Source of the DNA: Chryseobacterium elymi
GTDB taxonomy: Bacteria; Bacteroidota; Bacteroidia; Flavobacteriales; Weeksellaceae
Direction: 5' to 3'
DNA length: 64,000 bases
Assembly: GCF_003385495.1 (NCBI RefSeq)
Contig: NZ_QNUH01000001.1
Coordinates: forward strand, 1 to 64,000
The position numbers and the translations under genes are program-made. Under the pieces are notes generated by a model that saw only the letters and a list, made by a program, of their open reading frames with translations, did not search any database and had not been told where the DNA came from. This document shows positions 41,701 to 49,529 of this stretch, piece by piece (position 1 is the first letter of the stretch; each line of letters starts with the position of its first letter).

Positions 41701-42454
41701 GCAGGGAGGTAATTTCTTTACTGCGGCAGCGAGTGCATTTTTATCAAGTGCGGTATCTTTTGGGTATGGGCAGGCTGTTGGAGCTGCAGCGTACAACGGT
41801 GCAAGCCAGGTAGCATTGGGAATGCTTTCCGGCGGTGTAGGTCATGCTCTTGCAAGAGGTAACTTTTGGGAAGGTGTGAAGATTGGAGGTATTGTTGCGT
41901 TATTTAATCATACGATGCATAAAGTTTCTACCTCTATTGAATATAAAGAAAAACTTACACAGTTTTTAAAAGATAATGGAGTCGATCCATCTGCAAAACC
42001 TACACAAGCAGTTTTAGATACATATAAAACTATCTTTAAAGAATATTGGGATCAAAGTGCCCAATGGGTAGAATTTGCAGATGGAAAAAGTATTGCCCAA
42101 TGGGAAAAAGGAGACGGCTCTAAGTTATCAGTCACTACAAGAGGAACTTTAAAACTTAGCACAGGAGGTAGTGCTTGGGGAATCACAAATTCTAAAGGAG
42201 AAGTAATTTTAGCTCCGGGCCTTCTTTCAAAAAACAATTATAGACTTGCCTCTACATTTATACATGAAATGAGACATTCTATCGATTATGTTTCAGGATT
42301 TTATAATACGTTTTGGCAGTTGCCAAATATCACTCATATTATGGAATATAGGGCGTATTTTGAACAATACAAATGGACGGGAACTATGGAAGCGGAAGGT
42401 TATAATAATAAAGTTAAAATGGGATCTGTACCCTCTTTTTTACTCATAAAATAA
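35735..42454 (+). CDS. RHS-family polymorphic toxin with SpvB, FG-GAP and zincin-like tip
   Basis: The product has 2239 residues. The signal peptide ends VLGFSQ. Then come a SpvB-type domain (about 90-260: GYGWNLSGLTAVSRAGRTV), five DxNxDGxxD FG-GAP/VCBS Ca-binding repeats (near 406, 512, 605, 660 and 727), and many YD repeats. The RHS core is DPLLRRFLNADENIQDP...YGYVMNNPLMFNDPSGEF near 1863-1905. A Gly/Ala-rich hydrophobic segment (about 1905-2050) precedes a unique tip (about 2070-2239). The tip contains HEMRH (His2177-His2181) followed by a downstream MEYRAYFEQ, an HExxH metallopeptidase pattern. It probably acts on neighbouring bacteria, and exported candidate immunity proteins follow. 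Confidence 0.85.
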   Translation: MKFYDKKIKLFSSFILSLCSVLGFSQTILYQTESTTRTVQDPQTVILTEGFHAKSDISNPFIAKIGPATENAGGGPVDSGAGATNPSGTTAPAGKSFHDTEGNIEVNGGGQLQFTLPIALPPGIKSVAPQINLVYTSGSSNGISGYGWNLSGLTAVSRAGRTVEKDGEAKGVQLDESDYYSFNGQRLILKSGEYGKDGAEYVTEKYSNVKVKSIGSITGQAWKGPEYWEVTFEDGSQAWYGATASGLSNARTPIEYNIVKWKDSKGNYITYNYLQAGFSNIATISSIQWGGNETLGKPHFNKIDFTYISRSLAEDSYIGGTRFLQTQLLSEIKVSSNGSQFKKYGIDYLKNGSNYQVVDKITEYNADNIAANPATFTYPTPTQPVLEFSNNNVDSFDNVKITGDFNGDSYLDFILNNGIVKLGGLNDTFTDVSTGKIFNSEAKVVHTLLDEEGQVYNGNGIVQYEGGKVVGYIFRDNTFVKVFEKEVYVDSNCTYQGGGVGCRIEKASFNEGDINGDGISDVFVTINKEECQFEPTPGCNDLNSTSAPAGDGDVNRPPPCHELKCYTYLVGNYIVDLKNANNPLSTYTVDSGINESTYYQQQYLDVDGDGKVDIINVSNTAYTVFEFVKTAPNQYLKKIRFTGNLAETKAPDSPVLFGDFNGDGNLDFTIPTSDTQERDNWRFYIGTEKNFSNILKTNFLKYRKPNDYQNSSHPTFNIYRNYYSALDINKDGKSDIVHINSFNKAGQVNSSGAILNRYFGYTIAAYTANGAATNGGLDFFTSYTYGGYNYVTWDVGNFTLFSPITSQVKVNNNYYDVFLFWKERMHKLKSPSSVGKLSRVQTITQGGITTSADYLEVIPNNPLNPNFYQKVKKEYYPYFSLSRVDQSYAVSQLRQEGRKQDFRYRGMTGHMHGKGMMGYHQSARSSWYADGFENIKIWSGAETDPLFDGIPVKEWSIKTNDESNIFPADISENNTQLLSFKSTVYQTDKLLNGQIVTGVIADTDKPKVVTATVPTSTKTKDFLNGTLTNTSITYGDYYLPKQSVSNVNNGYAITTSNFEYIHNFSGIGPDYFVGRPQSKTDAVQAYGDTKLAKEEYVYENNLLKTLKTWSRDNTGYLQETYNYDGFGNITGKTVSNSVDSQTQTEASVYDPKGRFVEKKTDNLGLETNIEYNDWGQIKKQTDPLGNILTNTYDAWGKLLTSKTNLGGTTTYKYERDDNANITVIQYDPDGNISKKFTNRLGQDYKTSAKAFGQGQFISKDTQYDVLGRKIKESEPYFDGQSANQWNLIAYDDSVFPITKATATGFNGKQMETTVSGLTTIVKELNGYGRTTSKTTDALGNVISSTDKGGTITFTYNAAGEQIKAQYAENIVTTKYDSWGRKSEFHDPSNGLYKYEYDGFGQPKKIISPKGTKEYTYNNLGQLITQNEISTTDGGQATNKTISFTYDNKGRVISKGGTSKGKAYSSNISYDPQGRVLSSSESSNGKYFIQKGITYDDKARVISYEKQLYSSGVLTKVQIENVYSAWNGELYLVKDKNSGKILWELKETNAKGQALKAKLGAADINNTYDTNGFLTNVNHSSAVKPSILQLSYSFNAIKNELNSRTTGGDFNIVESFDYDDNNRLVNWTNPVTGVKPSSNRNVYDIKGRIMENDQVGTMKYENSAKIYQPTGMTLNAAGTQNYNNDLIQSIAYNENNDPVFIDGMKGDVAFQYGLTSMRQRVSYGGNFSIDGDGKFTKFYSEDGSFEVLKDNTTGKEKHILYIGGTPYESNIVYLKNFDETSGSYKFLHKDYIGSILAISDEAGNKLEQRHFDAWGNFTHLQIGNGAIITDKNIIDNASLLVDRGYTSHEHFAEVGIIHMNGRLYDPLLRRFLNADENIQDPYNTQNYNKYGYVMNNPLMFNDPSGEFWQFLAIPIVKAVLFAVVSYTAITLITGAKFNILNLYSSIVMGLISAGITTVIGDVFSTATASIGNEALRSLVHAGVQGTLSFMQGGNFFTAAASAFLSSAVSFGYGQAVGAAAYNGASQVALGMLSGGVGHALARGNFWEGVKIGGIVALFNHTMHKVSTSIEYKEKLTQFLKDNGVDPSAKPTQAVLDTYKTIFKEYWDQSAQWVEFADGKSIAQWEKGDGSKLSVTTRGTLKLSTGGSAWGITNSKGEVILAPGLLSKNNYRLASTFIHEMRHSIDYVSGFYNTFWQLPNITHIMEYRAYFEQYKWTGTMEAEGYNNKVKMGSVPSFLLIK

Positions 42455-42460
42455 TTAAAA

Positions 42461-43000
42461 ATGAAAAGATTTTATTGCTTCTTTGGAATGTTTATATTCG
42501 GATTTTACTTTTCCCAAACAAAAGTAAATAAAAGAAAAGATGTAGAGATTTTCTTAATGGATTCAGCTGTATCGATGGAAAGGTATCTTGATGCAAATAA
42601 AGCATACAAATACAAAATTGTAAATCATACAGATAATAATTATATTATAGATCCGCAGGGTTTTCGGGGTAAAACTTATGTATATGAATGTAATGAATTA
42701 TACAGTCGTCCAGAAAAGATGATTCCTAAAGGTTATTATTCGAGAGATTTAGAAGATTGTAAAGAAGATCTTTTACTATTAAAAAAGAAGGAGTCGTTAA
42801 TAGTAGAAATGACTATTTTAAATATTGATTTTTTTTATCAGATCAAACCTAACAAAAGTTACTATTTAGATATTGAGTCTAAGCATAATGAGTATACTGC
42901 TACATTATTAGGTTGTACGGATTATATTAAAAATTTAAAAAAACAAGGTTATAAAGTTTTTGAGGATCAAATAAAAGTAAAAATACCATTAATTCCATAG
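42461..43000 (+). CDS. Exported candidate immunity protein, paralogue 1
   Basis: The product has 179 residues with a signal peptide (CFFGMFIFGFYFSQ). It starts 6 bp after the RHS toxin stop codon. It shares with the next gene the blocks YIIDP, a Y-x-R-D-x-x-D-C-K-E motif near residue 100, and LGCTDYI with KKQGYK near the C-terminus. Position directly after the toxin and export to the periplasm suggest that it protects against a toxin that acts outside the cytoplasm. No family name known, and function is inferred from position. Confidence 0.7.
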   Translation: MKRFYCFFGMFIFGFYFSQTKVNKRKDVEIFLMDSAVSMERYLDANKAYKYKIVNHTDNNYIIDPQGFRGKTYVYECNELYSRPEKMIPKGYYSRDLEDCKEDLLLLKKKESLIVEMTILNIDFFYQIKPNKSYYLDIESKHNEYTATLLGCTDYIKNLKKQGYKVFEDQIKVKIPLIP

Positions 43001-43177
43001 TAACTATAGCTATTATATTACTTAAAATTCCTGGGACTTATTAATAATAAAGTAGAACGATAATTGAAGAATATTATAATTGAGATAAGGCATATTGTCA
43101 AATATTTTGGTTAAGTATGATAGATTTAAAACATCTTTTAAAATATTACAAATTTTTTACTAATAATTTTAAATAAT

Positions 43178-43702
43178 ATGAAAATCAATATATTTAGCAT
43201 TTTGTTTATTATTTTAATATCTTGTTCATGTCATTCACAAAACAAAATAGATAAAAATAAAATAGAAATAGTATTTCCAGAATCAGTGGATATGAATATG
43301 GTAAGAGCTGGGCAAGAAGCAGTAATAATTAATAAGTCAGATCACACCTATATTATTGATCCCTATTCTTTTACTGTAAATGTAAAAGTAATTGAAAATA
43401 ACAATGAAATACAACCTTATCGGCAAAAATTATATGGTTCCTACTTAAGAGATGTTGATGATTGTAAAGAACAAATATTAATAATAAAACCTAAAGGAAA
43501 AATTATAGTTAAAGTATTTTTCTTCCCTCTTAATCATTATAATTTTTCTGCAGATAAAAAGTATGTATTAAAATCTATGGTTTCATTTAACAGAAATTCA
43601 TTAATTGGCTGTACAGAATATATTGACCAATTAGTAAGGAAAGGATATAAAATTCCTGATATACAGTTGAATATTACCTCTAAATTAATTTTAGATAACT
43701 AA
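43178..43702 (+). CDS. Exported candidate immunity protein, paralogue 2
   Basis: The product has 174 residues with a lipoprotein-like signal (LFIILISCSCHSQ). It is a distant paralogue of the protein at 42461-43000, sharing YIIDPYSF, LRDVDDCKEQILI and LIGCTEYIDQLVRKGYK. The 177-bp gap and lower similarity suggest an older duplication kept after a change of toxin tip, or an immunity protein to a related tip. It is followed by a terminator. Function not known beyond this context. Confidence 0.7.
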   Translation: MKINIFSILFIILISCSCHSQNKIDKNKIEIVFPESVDMNMVRAGQEAVIINKSDHTYIIDPYSFTVNVKVIENNNEIQPYRQKLYGSYLRDVDDCKEQILIIKPKGKIIVKVFFFPLNHYNFSADKKYVLKSMVSFNRNSLIGCTEYIDQLVRKGYKIPDIQLNITSKLILDN

Positions 43703-43717
43703 TTGGAATAGAAAAAT

Positions 43718-43749
43718 AAAGCCGTAATGTTTAAATATTATGGCTTTTT
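43718..43749 (+). terminator. Terminator after the RHS locus, copy 1
   Basis: Eleven-bp arms (AAAGCCGTAAT / ATTATGGCTTT, one G-U pair), 8-nt loop, then T5. The surrounding ~55 bp recur at 44801-44851. Confidence 0.8.
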
Positions 43750-43794
43750 AAAAAATCAAATCTAAATAATTTTTATACTTCAGTTTCGATTAGA

Positions 43795-44173
43795 TAAAAC
43801 GTTTAAAACTCTTAGATTTTGCCAGACAAAATTTAATAAAACAGCTTATAAGAAGATTATTCCAGTTTTTCAACGTTCAATGAAATAATTATCTTATGAA
43901 GAATTATATATAAGATTTACTCAAGAAGATTTAGAAACATTTATGAATTATATGCTTCTTCAAAGTCAGGAATGAGTGCTTGTTATTTTGAAAATAATGT
44001 AATTGTAAATAAATCAATACTCATTCAATTCAAAGAAGGATAATTTCAATGAAATAGAATGCAGTAATAATGGTAATTTTATTTTTACTAAAATTGCAAA
44101 TAAGATTGAAAGTTATACTAGTTCTTCTGACAACTATAAAACGAATTTTTACTGGGAATTTTATAAAAAATAA
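43795..44173 (+). pseudogene. Decayed gene remnant between duplicated terminators
   Basis: No long frame is left, but protein-like pieces lie in order with stops and frameshifts between them: YEELYIRFTQEDLETFMNYM near 43898-43975, YFENNVIVNKSILIQFKEG near 43983-44043, and NGNFIFTKIANKIESYTSSS with a YWEFYKK end near 44070-44173. The make-up resembles small immunity-type proteins of toxin loci. I read it as a degenerate gene, but random AT-rich sequence cannot be fully excluded. Confidence 0.4.
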
Positions 44174-44192
44174 AAATCATGATAAAACTTAG

Positions 44193-44793
44193 ATGGAAAG
44201 ATTACACAGTATTAAAGTTGAGTTTCTGCTATTACCCATTATTAGCTTCTTTTTAGGGTGTAAAAACCCAGAACATAGCAGTATAAATAGACAGCAATCA
44301 AATAAACCTGTTGAACAAAAATTCATTCCAAAGTATGGAAAATTATACTTTGATTATGATGCGATAGATCATTATCATATCAATATGGAGGAAAATTCAA
44401 TCATGGCTTTAGATACTATTCTGAATCGCTCAAAAAAAGGATCAGTTAAAACTTGACATACTTATTAACAAAACTCCCAAAGATATAAATGATACGGAAT
44501 TTATAAAAAGTCTGGATAAGCTTGGTTTCAAAAAATCAGTAATAAAAGCTCAAAACTTTAAAAAAATCAATGAGATATTTATTGAGAAAACCGTAAGTGA
44601 GATTCTTGAATATGCCTGCGTTCATGTATATCGGGATATTTTAGTTTTTAAAAAGGGAGAGAAAATTATTGGGATGGCAAAAATATGCTTTGATTGTCAT
44701 CAAAAGCATATCGTCGGAACCAATGCTAATACAGAAAATTTTGGACAAGACGGTGACTATCCAAAACTCCTTCAAATTCTTAATACCAATTAG
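44193..44793 (+). pseudogene. Frameshifted immunity-like lipoprotein gene
   Basis: The first 87 codons (44193-44456) encode a lipoprotein-like start (IISFFLGCKNPE) and then FIPKYGKLYFDYDAIDHYHI. The frame breaks at a run of seven A (44432-44438). With one A fewer it would continue as SKKDQLKLDILINKTPKDIND for ~110 more codons and end at TAG 44791-44793. The C-terminal part contains KICFDCHQKHIVGTNANTEN and FGQDGDYPKLL. The restored product would have about 200 residues. Either the gene is inactivated, or expression depends on slippage at the A run. The position after an RHS locus suggests an immunity origin. Confidence 0.65.
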
Positions 44794-44801
44794 TTTAATA
44801 G

Positions 44802-44833
44802 AAAAGCCGTAATATTGAAACATTACGGCTTTT
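44802..44833. terminator. Bidirectional terminator between RHS locus and susD, copy 2
   Basis: Twelve-bp perfect arms (AAAAGCCGTAAT / ATTACGGCTTTT) with an 8-nt loop and T-rich ends in both directions. It serves the plus-strand pseudogene region and the minus-strand SusD gene. Confidence 0.85.
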
Positions 44834-44854
44834 AAAAATCAAATCTAAATAAAA

Positions 44855-46348
44855 CTACAAATTCGGATTATTTTCCACCTCCTTCTGCGGAATACTAAAC
44901 AGATAATACTTGCTGTTTGGTGCAAAAGCAGTCTGGTCCGGGAAGTTAAAGACAGAATGTCCTCTTCCATTCACTGTTTTTATCGTTCCGTCCGGAGTGG
45001 TAACCTGTACTTTTATAGGCTGGCCGCTGGCATCCACATAAGGTTTTCTTACTACTGTGCCTTGCGTTCTGATAATATCTGAAAGAGAGAATCCTTCCCC
45101 GAACAGTTCTTTTCTTCTTTCAATCAGGATTTCTTTTACCACCTCATCCTGAGCAAGAGATCCAGTGTAAGGATTGGCATTTCTTGCCGTTTTCAACTGG
45201 TTTAAAGCTGTCACAGCATTGGTAATATTTCCGTTTCTTGCTTCAGCTTCGGCCTCGATCAGGTACATCTCTGCGGCTCTCATCAATACGATATCTGCAA
45301 TGAGACCGGCTTTAAATTTAAATTTAGAATACCTCAACAGACCTTCCCTGCCTGGAAGACCATCCCACTGAAACAGCTGGGATCTGATATCATTGGCATC
45401 AAATAAATTTTTGAAAAACGGATCTGCCATAAAACTGTAGTAATAACTTCCCGAAGAAGATACATCCAGATAGTGGAAAGCATAGCTTGCCCCCGACTGT
45501 TCCTGAGTTTGCCCATGCCCCCAGATCCATTCGCCATTGCTGATGTCATTGAAACCTTCCTTATATTTTTCAGCCGTCATGAGCGGATAACCTGTTCTGG
45601 CAATCTTTGCAGCCGCAACCGCTTTACTCCACTCTCCGGTATTCAGGTAGGTTCTCGCCAAAAGTCCGTTTACCACAGCTTTGTCGATCTTATCTTTATT
45701 ATTTCTGGTATAATTAGTCAACAGATTATCTGCTTCCGTAAGGTCGCTTTTAATCAAAGTATATATTTCCTCCAGACTAGCCCTCTTCTTCGGAACTGAA
45801 CCGATTGTTGAAGGCTCTGTGTAGATAGGTGCTGTAAGGGCTGTTTTGTCTTTTAAATAACTGAACTGGTAAAAGCTGGCCAGATTCAGATAACAGAAAG
45901 CCCGCAAAGCTTTAGCCTGCCCTTTCACTTGGTTCTTTTTCTCCTGGCTTCCCTCTGTTTGGTCAATACGGGTGATCACATTATTCATATTATTTATGGT
46001 TGAATATAATGTCGACCATATAAACTGCGGTCTTGAAGCTGTACTATTGATCATTTCCGTAAAAGCATAAGCAGACGGAAACCCGTATTTATTGGTCAGA
46101 ACCGCCACATCGCTTCCCATGGCATCACTTGTCCTCAAGACTGTTGAGTAACCGATATTGGCATAAGTCGGACCGTCATCATTAAGTTTTGCCCAGGCAC
46201 CATTGATCACCGTTTCTGCGCTTTCGGCCGTTTTGAAAACCTCTGCACCGTTAGCCTGATCTGTAGGAGCCGTTTCCAGTTCGTTTTCACAACTTGTCAG
46301 TGACCATGCTGTGATCAGGGCAAAAGATATGTATTTTAATTGTTTCAT
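44855..46348 (-). CDS. SusD/RagB-family nutrient-binding lipoprotein
   Basis: The product has 497 residues with a lipoprotein signal (ITAWSLTSCENE). SusD-type TPR helices are visible (AKALRAFCYLNLASFYQF, DKAVVNGLLARTYLNTGEW). The C-terminal part has ADIVLMRAAEMYLIEAEAEARNG and ILIERRKELFGEGFSLSDIIR, which are strong family signatures. It forms the lid of the SusC-type barrel encoded 19 bp upstream and binds its substrate on the cell surface. A SAM riboswitch before SusC suggests a sulfur-metabolite-linked nutrient rather than a glycan. The two genes form a two-gene transcript ending at the terminator at 44802-44833. Confidence 0.93.
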   Translation of the reverse strand: MKQLKYISFALITAWSLTSCENELETAPTDQANGAEVFKTAESAETVINGAWAKLNDDGPTYANIGYSTVLRTSDAMGSDVAVLTNKYGFPSAYAFTEMINSTASRPQFIWSTLYSTINNMNNVITRIDQTEGSQEKKNQVKGQAKALRAFCYLNLASFYQFSYLKDKTALTAPIYTEPSTIGSVPKKRASLEEIYTLIKSDLTEADNLLTNYTRNNKDKIDKAVVNGLLARTYLNTGEWSKAVAAAKIARTGYPLMTAEKYKEGFNDISNGEWIWGHGQTQEQSGASYAFHYLDVSSSGSYYYSFMADPFFKNLFDANDIRSQLFQWDGLPGREGLLRYSKFKFKAGLIADIVLMRAAEMYLIEAEAEARNGNITNAVTALNQLKTARNANPYTGSLAQDEVVKEILIERRKELFGEGFSLSDIIRTQGTVVRKPYVDASGQPIKVQVTTPDGTIKTVNGRGHSVFNFPDQTAFAPNSKYYLFSIPQKEVENNPNL

Positions 46349-46367
46349 TGTTTCAATTTTAAATAGG

Positions 46368-49307
46368 TTAAAGAGTTGCCTGAAGACCGAAAGTTATCGT
46401 TCTCATGGCAGGATATCTGTAATAGGTGGTTCCATCCAGTGCCTGTTCCGGATCCATTCCTTTATGCTTGTAGAAAGTCAGAAGATTTTCTGCCTGAACA
46501 TAAATTCTGAATTTTTTTAATCCTAACTTTTCAAAATAATCAGAAGGAAGTGCATAACCAAGACTCACATTTTTAAGTCTGGCATAGGTTCCGGAATATA
46601 AGAATCTTGAAGAAGTGGAAGTCCAGTTATTCGTTGTTGTACTTAATGCAGGAACATTGGTATTGGGGTTTTCCGGAGTCCATCTGTTCAGCATTTCTGC
46701 ACTCCATGCACGTCCCCCGGCGCTTCCGTTAGACATTAATGATGTATAATCCGTATCAAGGATCTTCCCTCCAATGCTGAATGTCAACAATCCTGAAAGA
46801 TCAAAATTTTTATAAGCAACGCTTGTCGTAACCCCTCCCGTTACTTTAGGCAGTGCAGATCCCTGTACTGTTTTGGTAGCTTTTGCATATTCTGAAGTCG
46901 TTCCATCCACTGTATTTCCATTCGCATCCTGGTAGATATATCTCCACAAAGGCTTTCCATTGGAAGGATCAACGCCCATCCACTCAGGAATAAAGAAATC
47001 ATAGATTGAACCGCCTACTTCAAGGCGCTTGGTTCCCGTTATTACAGATCCTTTAGGAAGCTTTGTAATCTTATTGCTCAAAGTACTCAGGTTCACATCC
47101 ACATTCCACTGGAAATTATCATTCTTAATGGGGGTTGTGAACAATGAGAATTCAAAACCTGTATTCTGTATCGTCCCAACATTAAACGGAAAATCACTGA
47201 TTCCCAGAGATGGGGCAACCGGCATATTAAACAAAAGATCCTGGCTCTTACGTTTAAAATATTCTATATTCCCTTTCACCCTGTTATTAAGAACGGCAAA
47301 TTCAAGACCTATGTTTAAATTAAGATTGGTTTCCCATTTTACATCATTGGTCTGTACTTTTTCAAGAACAGTTCCGGGCTCACCAAGATTATTATAAAAT
47401 TTATACAATTCCTGATACGCATAATAAAGTGAAGATCCATTAGGCCTCCTTAATTTATCATTTCCCTGCCCACCATAACTTGCACGTAATGTCAATTGGT
47501 TGAAGACATTCAGATTCTTGATAAAATTTTCATTTGAAACTTTCCATGAAGCTCCTACTGACCAGAATTTTCCCCATCGGTTATCAGCAAAGAACCTTGA
47601 AGAGCCGTCTGCCCTTCCGGATACTGATAAAAAGTAGGTATTATTAAAATCATATTCCGCTCTACCTAAGAAACTCAACAACGAAAATTTGTCACTGTTT
47701 CCGCTGAAGCTTCCCAATAAAGCAGCTGCATCAGGCTCGTAATAGTAAGGAAGAGAAAACTGGCTTCTGGAACCGGATATTGTCTGATAATCATACTTAT
47801 AAAATTCCTGTCCTCCTAAAACATTCAGGTGATGTTTCCCGAATTTTTTATCAAAAGTCAGAATATTGCTGGTTGTATAGGAAAGTGTCCTGTTGTTTGA
47901 TCTTGTTACAGAACCATTCGTCTCACTTCCCTGTCCAATCAATGGATTCGAATAGTAATGTCCATTATAATTCACTAGATCAACTGAAAAACTAGTTTTA
48001 AACTTCAGTTCCGGAAGGAAAGTAAAATCTAAAAATCCTTTTCCCGAAAAATTGTCTTCTTTATTTTCATTTTTATCTAAAGGAAGCGTTGCCGCTGCAT
48101 TTTGATACTGTAATGCGCTTGTAGGCCTGTATTTCCCGAAATCATAAATTCTATTTCCTCCCGCATCCAGCACATAGCTTCCATCTGCATTTCTTTCATA
48201 ATACGGATAGAAAGACGGAATAACCCTTGCTGCATTGATGATATTGTCGGTTCTCGAATCTGAAGACGGCGGCGCATTCTGGATACTGTTGGTATAACTT
48301 AAATTGACACCTGCATTCAGCCATTTTTTAACTTCGGAATTGATCTTCAATCTGGTTGCAAATTTCTGAAAACCAGACTCTATCGCAATTCCTTTATCAT
48401 CAAGATACCCTAATGAAAAGAAATAATTGCTTTTTTCGCTGCCTCCACTGATATCAAAATCAACCTGACTTCTGGAGGCTGTCCTTTGAAGAATATCCCG
48501 CCAATCATCATTCCATAAAGCTTTTGCTCCCGGAAGAAGTTTTCCGTCCGTTCCCACAGGATTTGGAAATCCGGTTCCGTAAGGATTGATTCCCAAAGCA
48601 GTTGTCAGGTTATCACTCGCCATCTGCGCTGCCTGCTGCGAAGTGATCTGTCCGGATTTGTACCCGTTTCTCAACGCTTCCCAATAGAGCTGGAAATATT
48701 CATCTGTACTTACCTGTTTATAATCTTTTACGGCTCTGCTGGAAAATCCCTGACTGATGTTAAAATTTACTCTCGATTCTCCCTTTTTACCGGATTTTGT
48801 TGTGATGATAATGATCCCGTTAGCTCCTCTTGAACCGTATAGCGAACTGGCTGTAGCATCTTTCAGAACACTGATGGATTCTATATCATTCGGGCTGATG
48901 GAGTTGATATTTCCGTCAAAAGGAATCCCGTCTACCACATAAAGAGGATCACTGGAGGCACTGATAGAACCTACTCCCCTTATCCTTACAGAGGCCGTTG
49001 AGCCCGGCTGCCCGGAAGCACTTATCGCCTGAACACCAGGAACCTGACCTTCCAGTGCTTTTGTAATATTGGTAACGGGTCTGTTATTAATCTTATCGCT
49101 GGAGATGGTGGCTACTGAACCGGTATAACTTGTCCTTTTTGCCTTACCATAAGCAATTACTACCACTTCATCAATTTCCTTTTCGCTGATTGTATCTTTT
49201 CTCGGTTTTGCTTCCTGTGCATGGACACTGATAATTCCTAAGAAAAATACGGCAACCGGAGGAATCCAAATTTTAGAGTTAATTAAATTTTTACTAATCA
49301 TAATCAA
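46368..49307 (-). CDS. SusC/RagA-family TonB-dependent receptor under SAM riboswitch
   Basis: The product has 979 residues with a signal peptide (VAVFFLGIISVHAQ). The carboxypeptidase-like domain of many SusC proteins is missing, so the mature protein starts almost at once with the TonB-box region (EIDEVVVIAYGKAKRTSYTGSV). The plug has RIRGVGSISASSDPLYVVDGIP and ATASSLYGSRGANGIIIITTKSG. A ~22-strand barrel follows and ends TFGLQATL. It imports a nutrient held by the SusD lid encoded downstream. The SAM-I riboswitch in its leader indicates repression when S-adenosylmethionine is plentiful, so methionine, a methionine-containing peptide or another sulfur source is a plausible substrate (inference). 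Confidence 0.93.
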   Translation of the reverse strand: MIMISKNLINSKIWIPPVAVFFLGIISVHAQEAKPRKDTISEKEIDEVVVIAYGKAKRTSYTGSVATISSDKINNRPVTNITKALEGQVPGVQAISASGQPGSTASVRIRGVGSISASSDPLYVVDGIPFDGNINSISPNDIESISVLKDATASSLYGSRGANGIIIITTKSGKKGESRVNFNISQGFSSRAVKDYKQVSTDEYFQLYWEALRNGYKSGQITSQQAAQMASDNLTTALGINPYGTGFPNPVGTDGKLLPGAKALWNDDWRDILQRTASRSQVDFDISGGSEKSNYFFSLGYLDDKGIAIESGFQKFATRLKINSEVKKWLNAGVNLSYTNSIQNAPPSSDSRTDNIINAARVIPSFYPYYERNADGSYVLDAGGNRIYDFGKYRPTSALQYQNAAATLPLDKNENKEDNFSGKGFLDFTFLPELKFKTSFSVDLVNYNGHYYSNPLIGQGSETNGSVTRSNNRTLSYTTSNILTFDKKFGKHHLNVLGGQEFYKYDYQTISGSRSQFSLPYYYEPDAAALLGSFSGNSDKFSLLSFLGRAEYDFNNTYFLSVSGRADGSSRFFADNRWGKFWSVGASWKVSNENFIKNLNVFNQLTLRASYGGQGNDKLRRPNGSSLYYAYQELYKFYNNLGEPGTVLEKVQTNDVKWETNLNLNIGLEFAVLNNRVKGNIEYFKRKSQDLLFNMPVAPSLGISDFPFNVGTIQNTGFEFSLFTTPIKNDNFQWNVDVNLSTLSNKITKLPKGSVITGTKRLEVGGSIYDFFIPEWMGVDPSNGKPLWRYIYQDANGNTVDGTTSEYAKATKTVQGSALPKVTGGVTTSVAYKNFDLSGLLTFSIGGKILDTDYTSLMSNGSAGGRAWSAEMLNRWTPENPNTNVPALSTTTNNWTSTSSRFLYSGTYARLKNVSLGYALPSDYFEKLGLKKFRIYVQAENLLTFYKHKGMDPEQALDGTTYYRYPAMRTITFGLQATL

Positions 49308-49321
49308 TTTTATTTATCACA

Positions 49322-49360
49322 TATTAAAAATTTACCCTTTGCAGAAAATACAGCAAAGGG
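49322..49360 (-). terminator. Candidate riboswitch-controlled terminator
   Basis: Perfect 8-bp stem CCCTTTGC / GCAAAGGG (49335-49342, 49353-49360) with a 10-nt loop, followed on the minus strand by TAAATTTTTAAT. It lies between the SAM aptamer and the SusC start and is a good candidate for the expression platform. Confidence 0.65.
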
Positions 49361-49385
49361 CATCGTTCAATACGATTAACCAAAT

Positions 49386-49481
49386 GCTTATTTTTCCTTT
49401 AAAGGCTGAATGTAACACCTTGCACACAGGCAGGTTGTTAAGATCTCACAGGGTCAGTTCCCTCCATCTTTCTTTATAAGC
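49386..49481 (-). ncRNA. SAM-I (S-box) riboswitch
   Basis: The minus-strand leader contains the S-box core in order: GCTTAT opening P1, AAGAAAGATGGAGGGAACTG, ACCCTGTGAGATCTTAACAA, CCTGCC, GCAAGGTGTTACATTCAGCC, and ATAAGC closing P1 (49386-49391 pairs with 49476-49481). The promoter lies just upstream, and a terminator-like hairpin lies downstream. High SAM would favour termination and shut off the SusCD genes. Confidence 0.9.
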
Positions 49482-49498
49482 CGATCGAAATATGTCTG

Positions 49499-49529
49499 CA
49501 AATCTAAAAACAATTAGTCTACAAAACAA
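49499..49529 (-). promoter_or_regulatory. Promoter of the SAM-riboswitch SusCD operon
   Basis: On the minus strand: TTG (49527-49529), 20-bp spacer, TAGATTTG (49499-49506). Transcription would begin a few bases before the aptamer. Confidence 0.8.
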
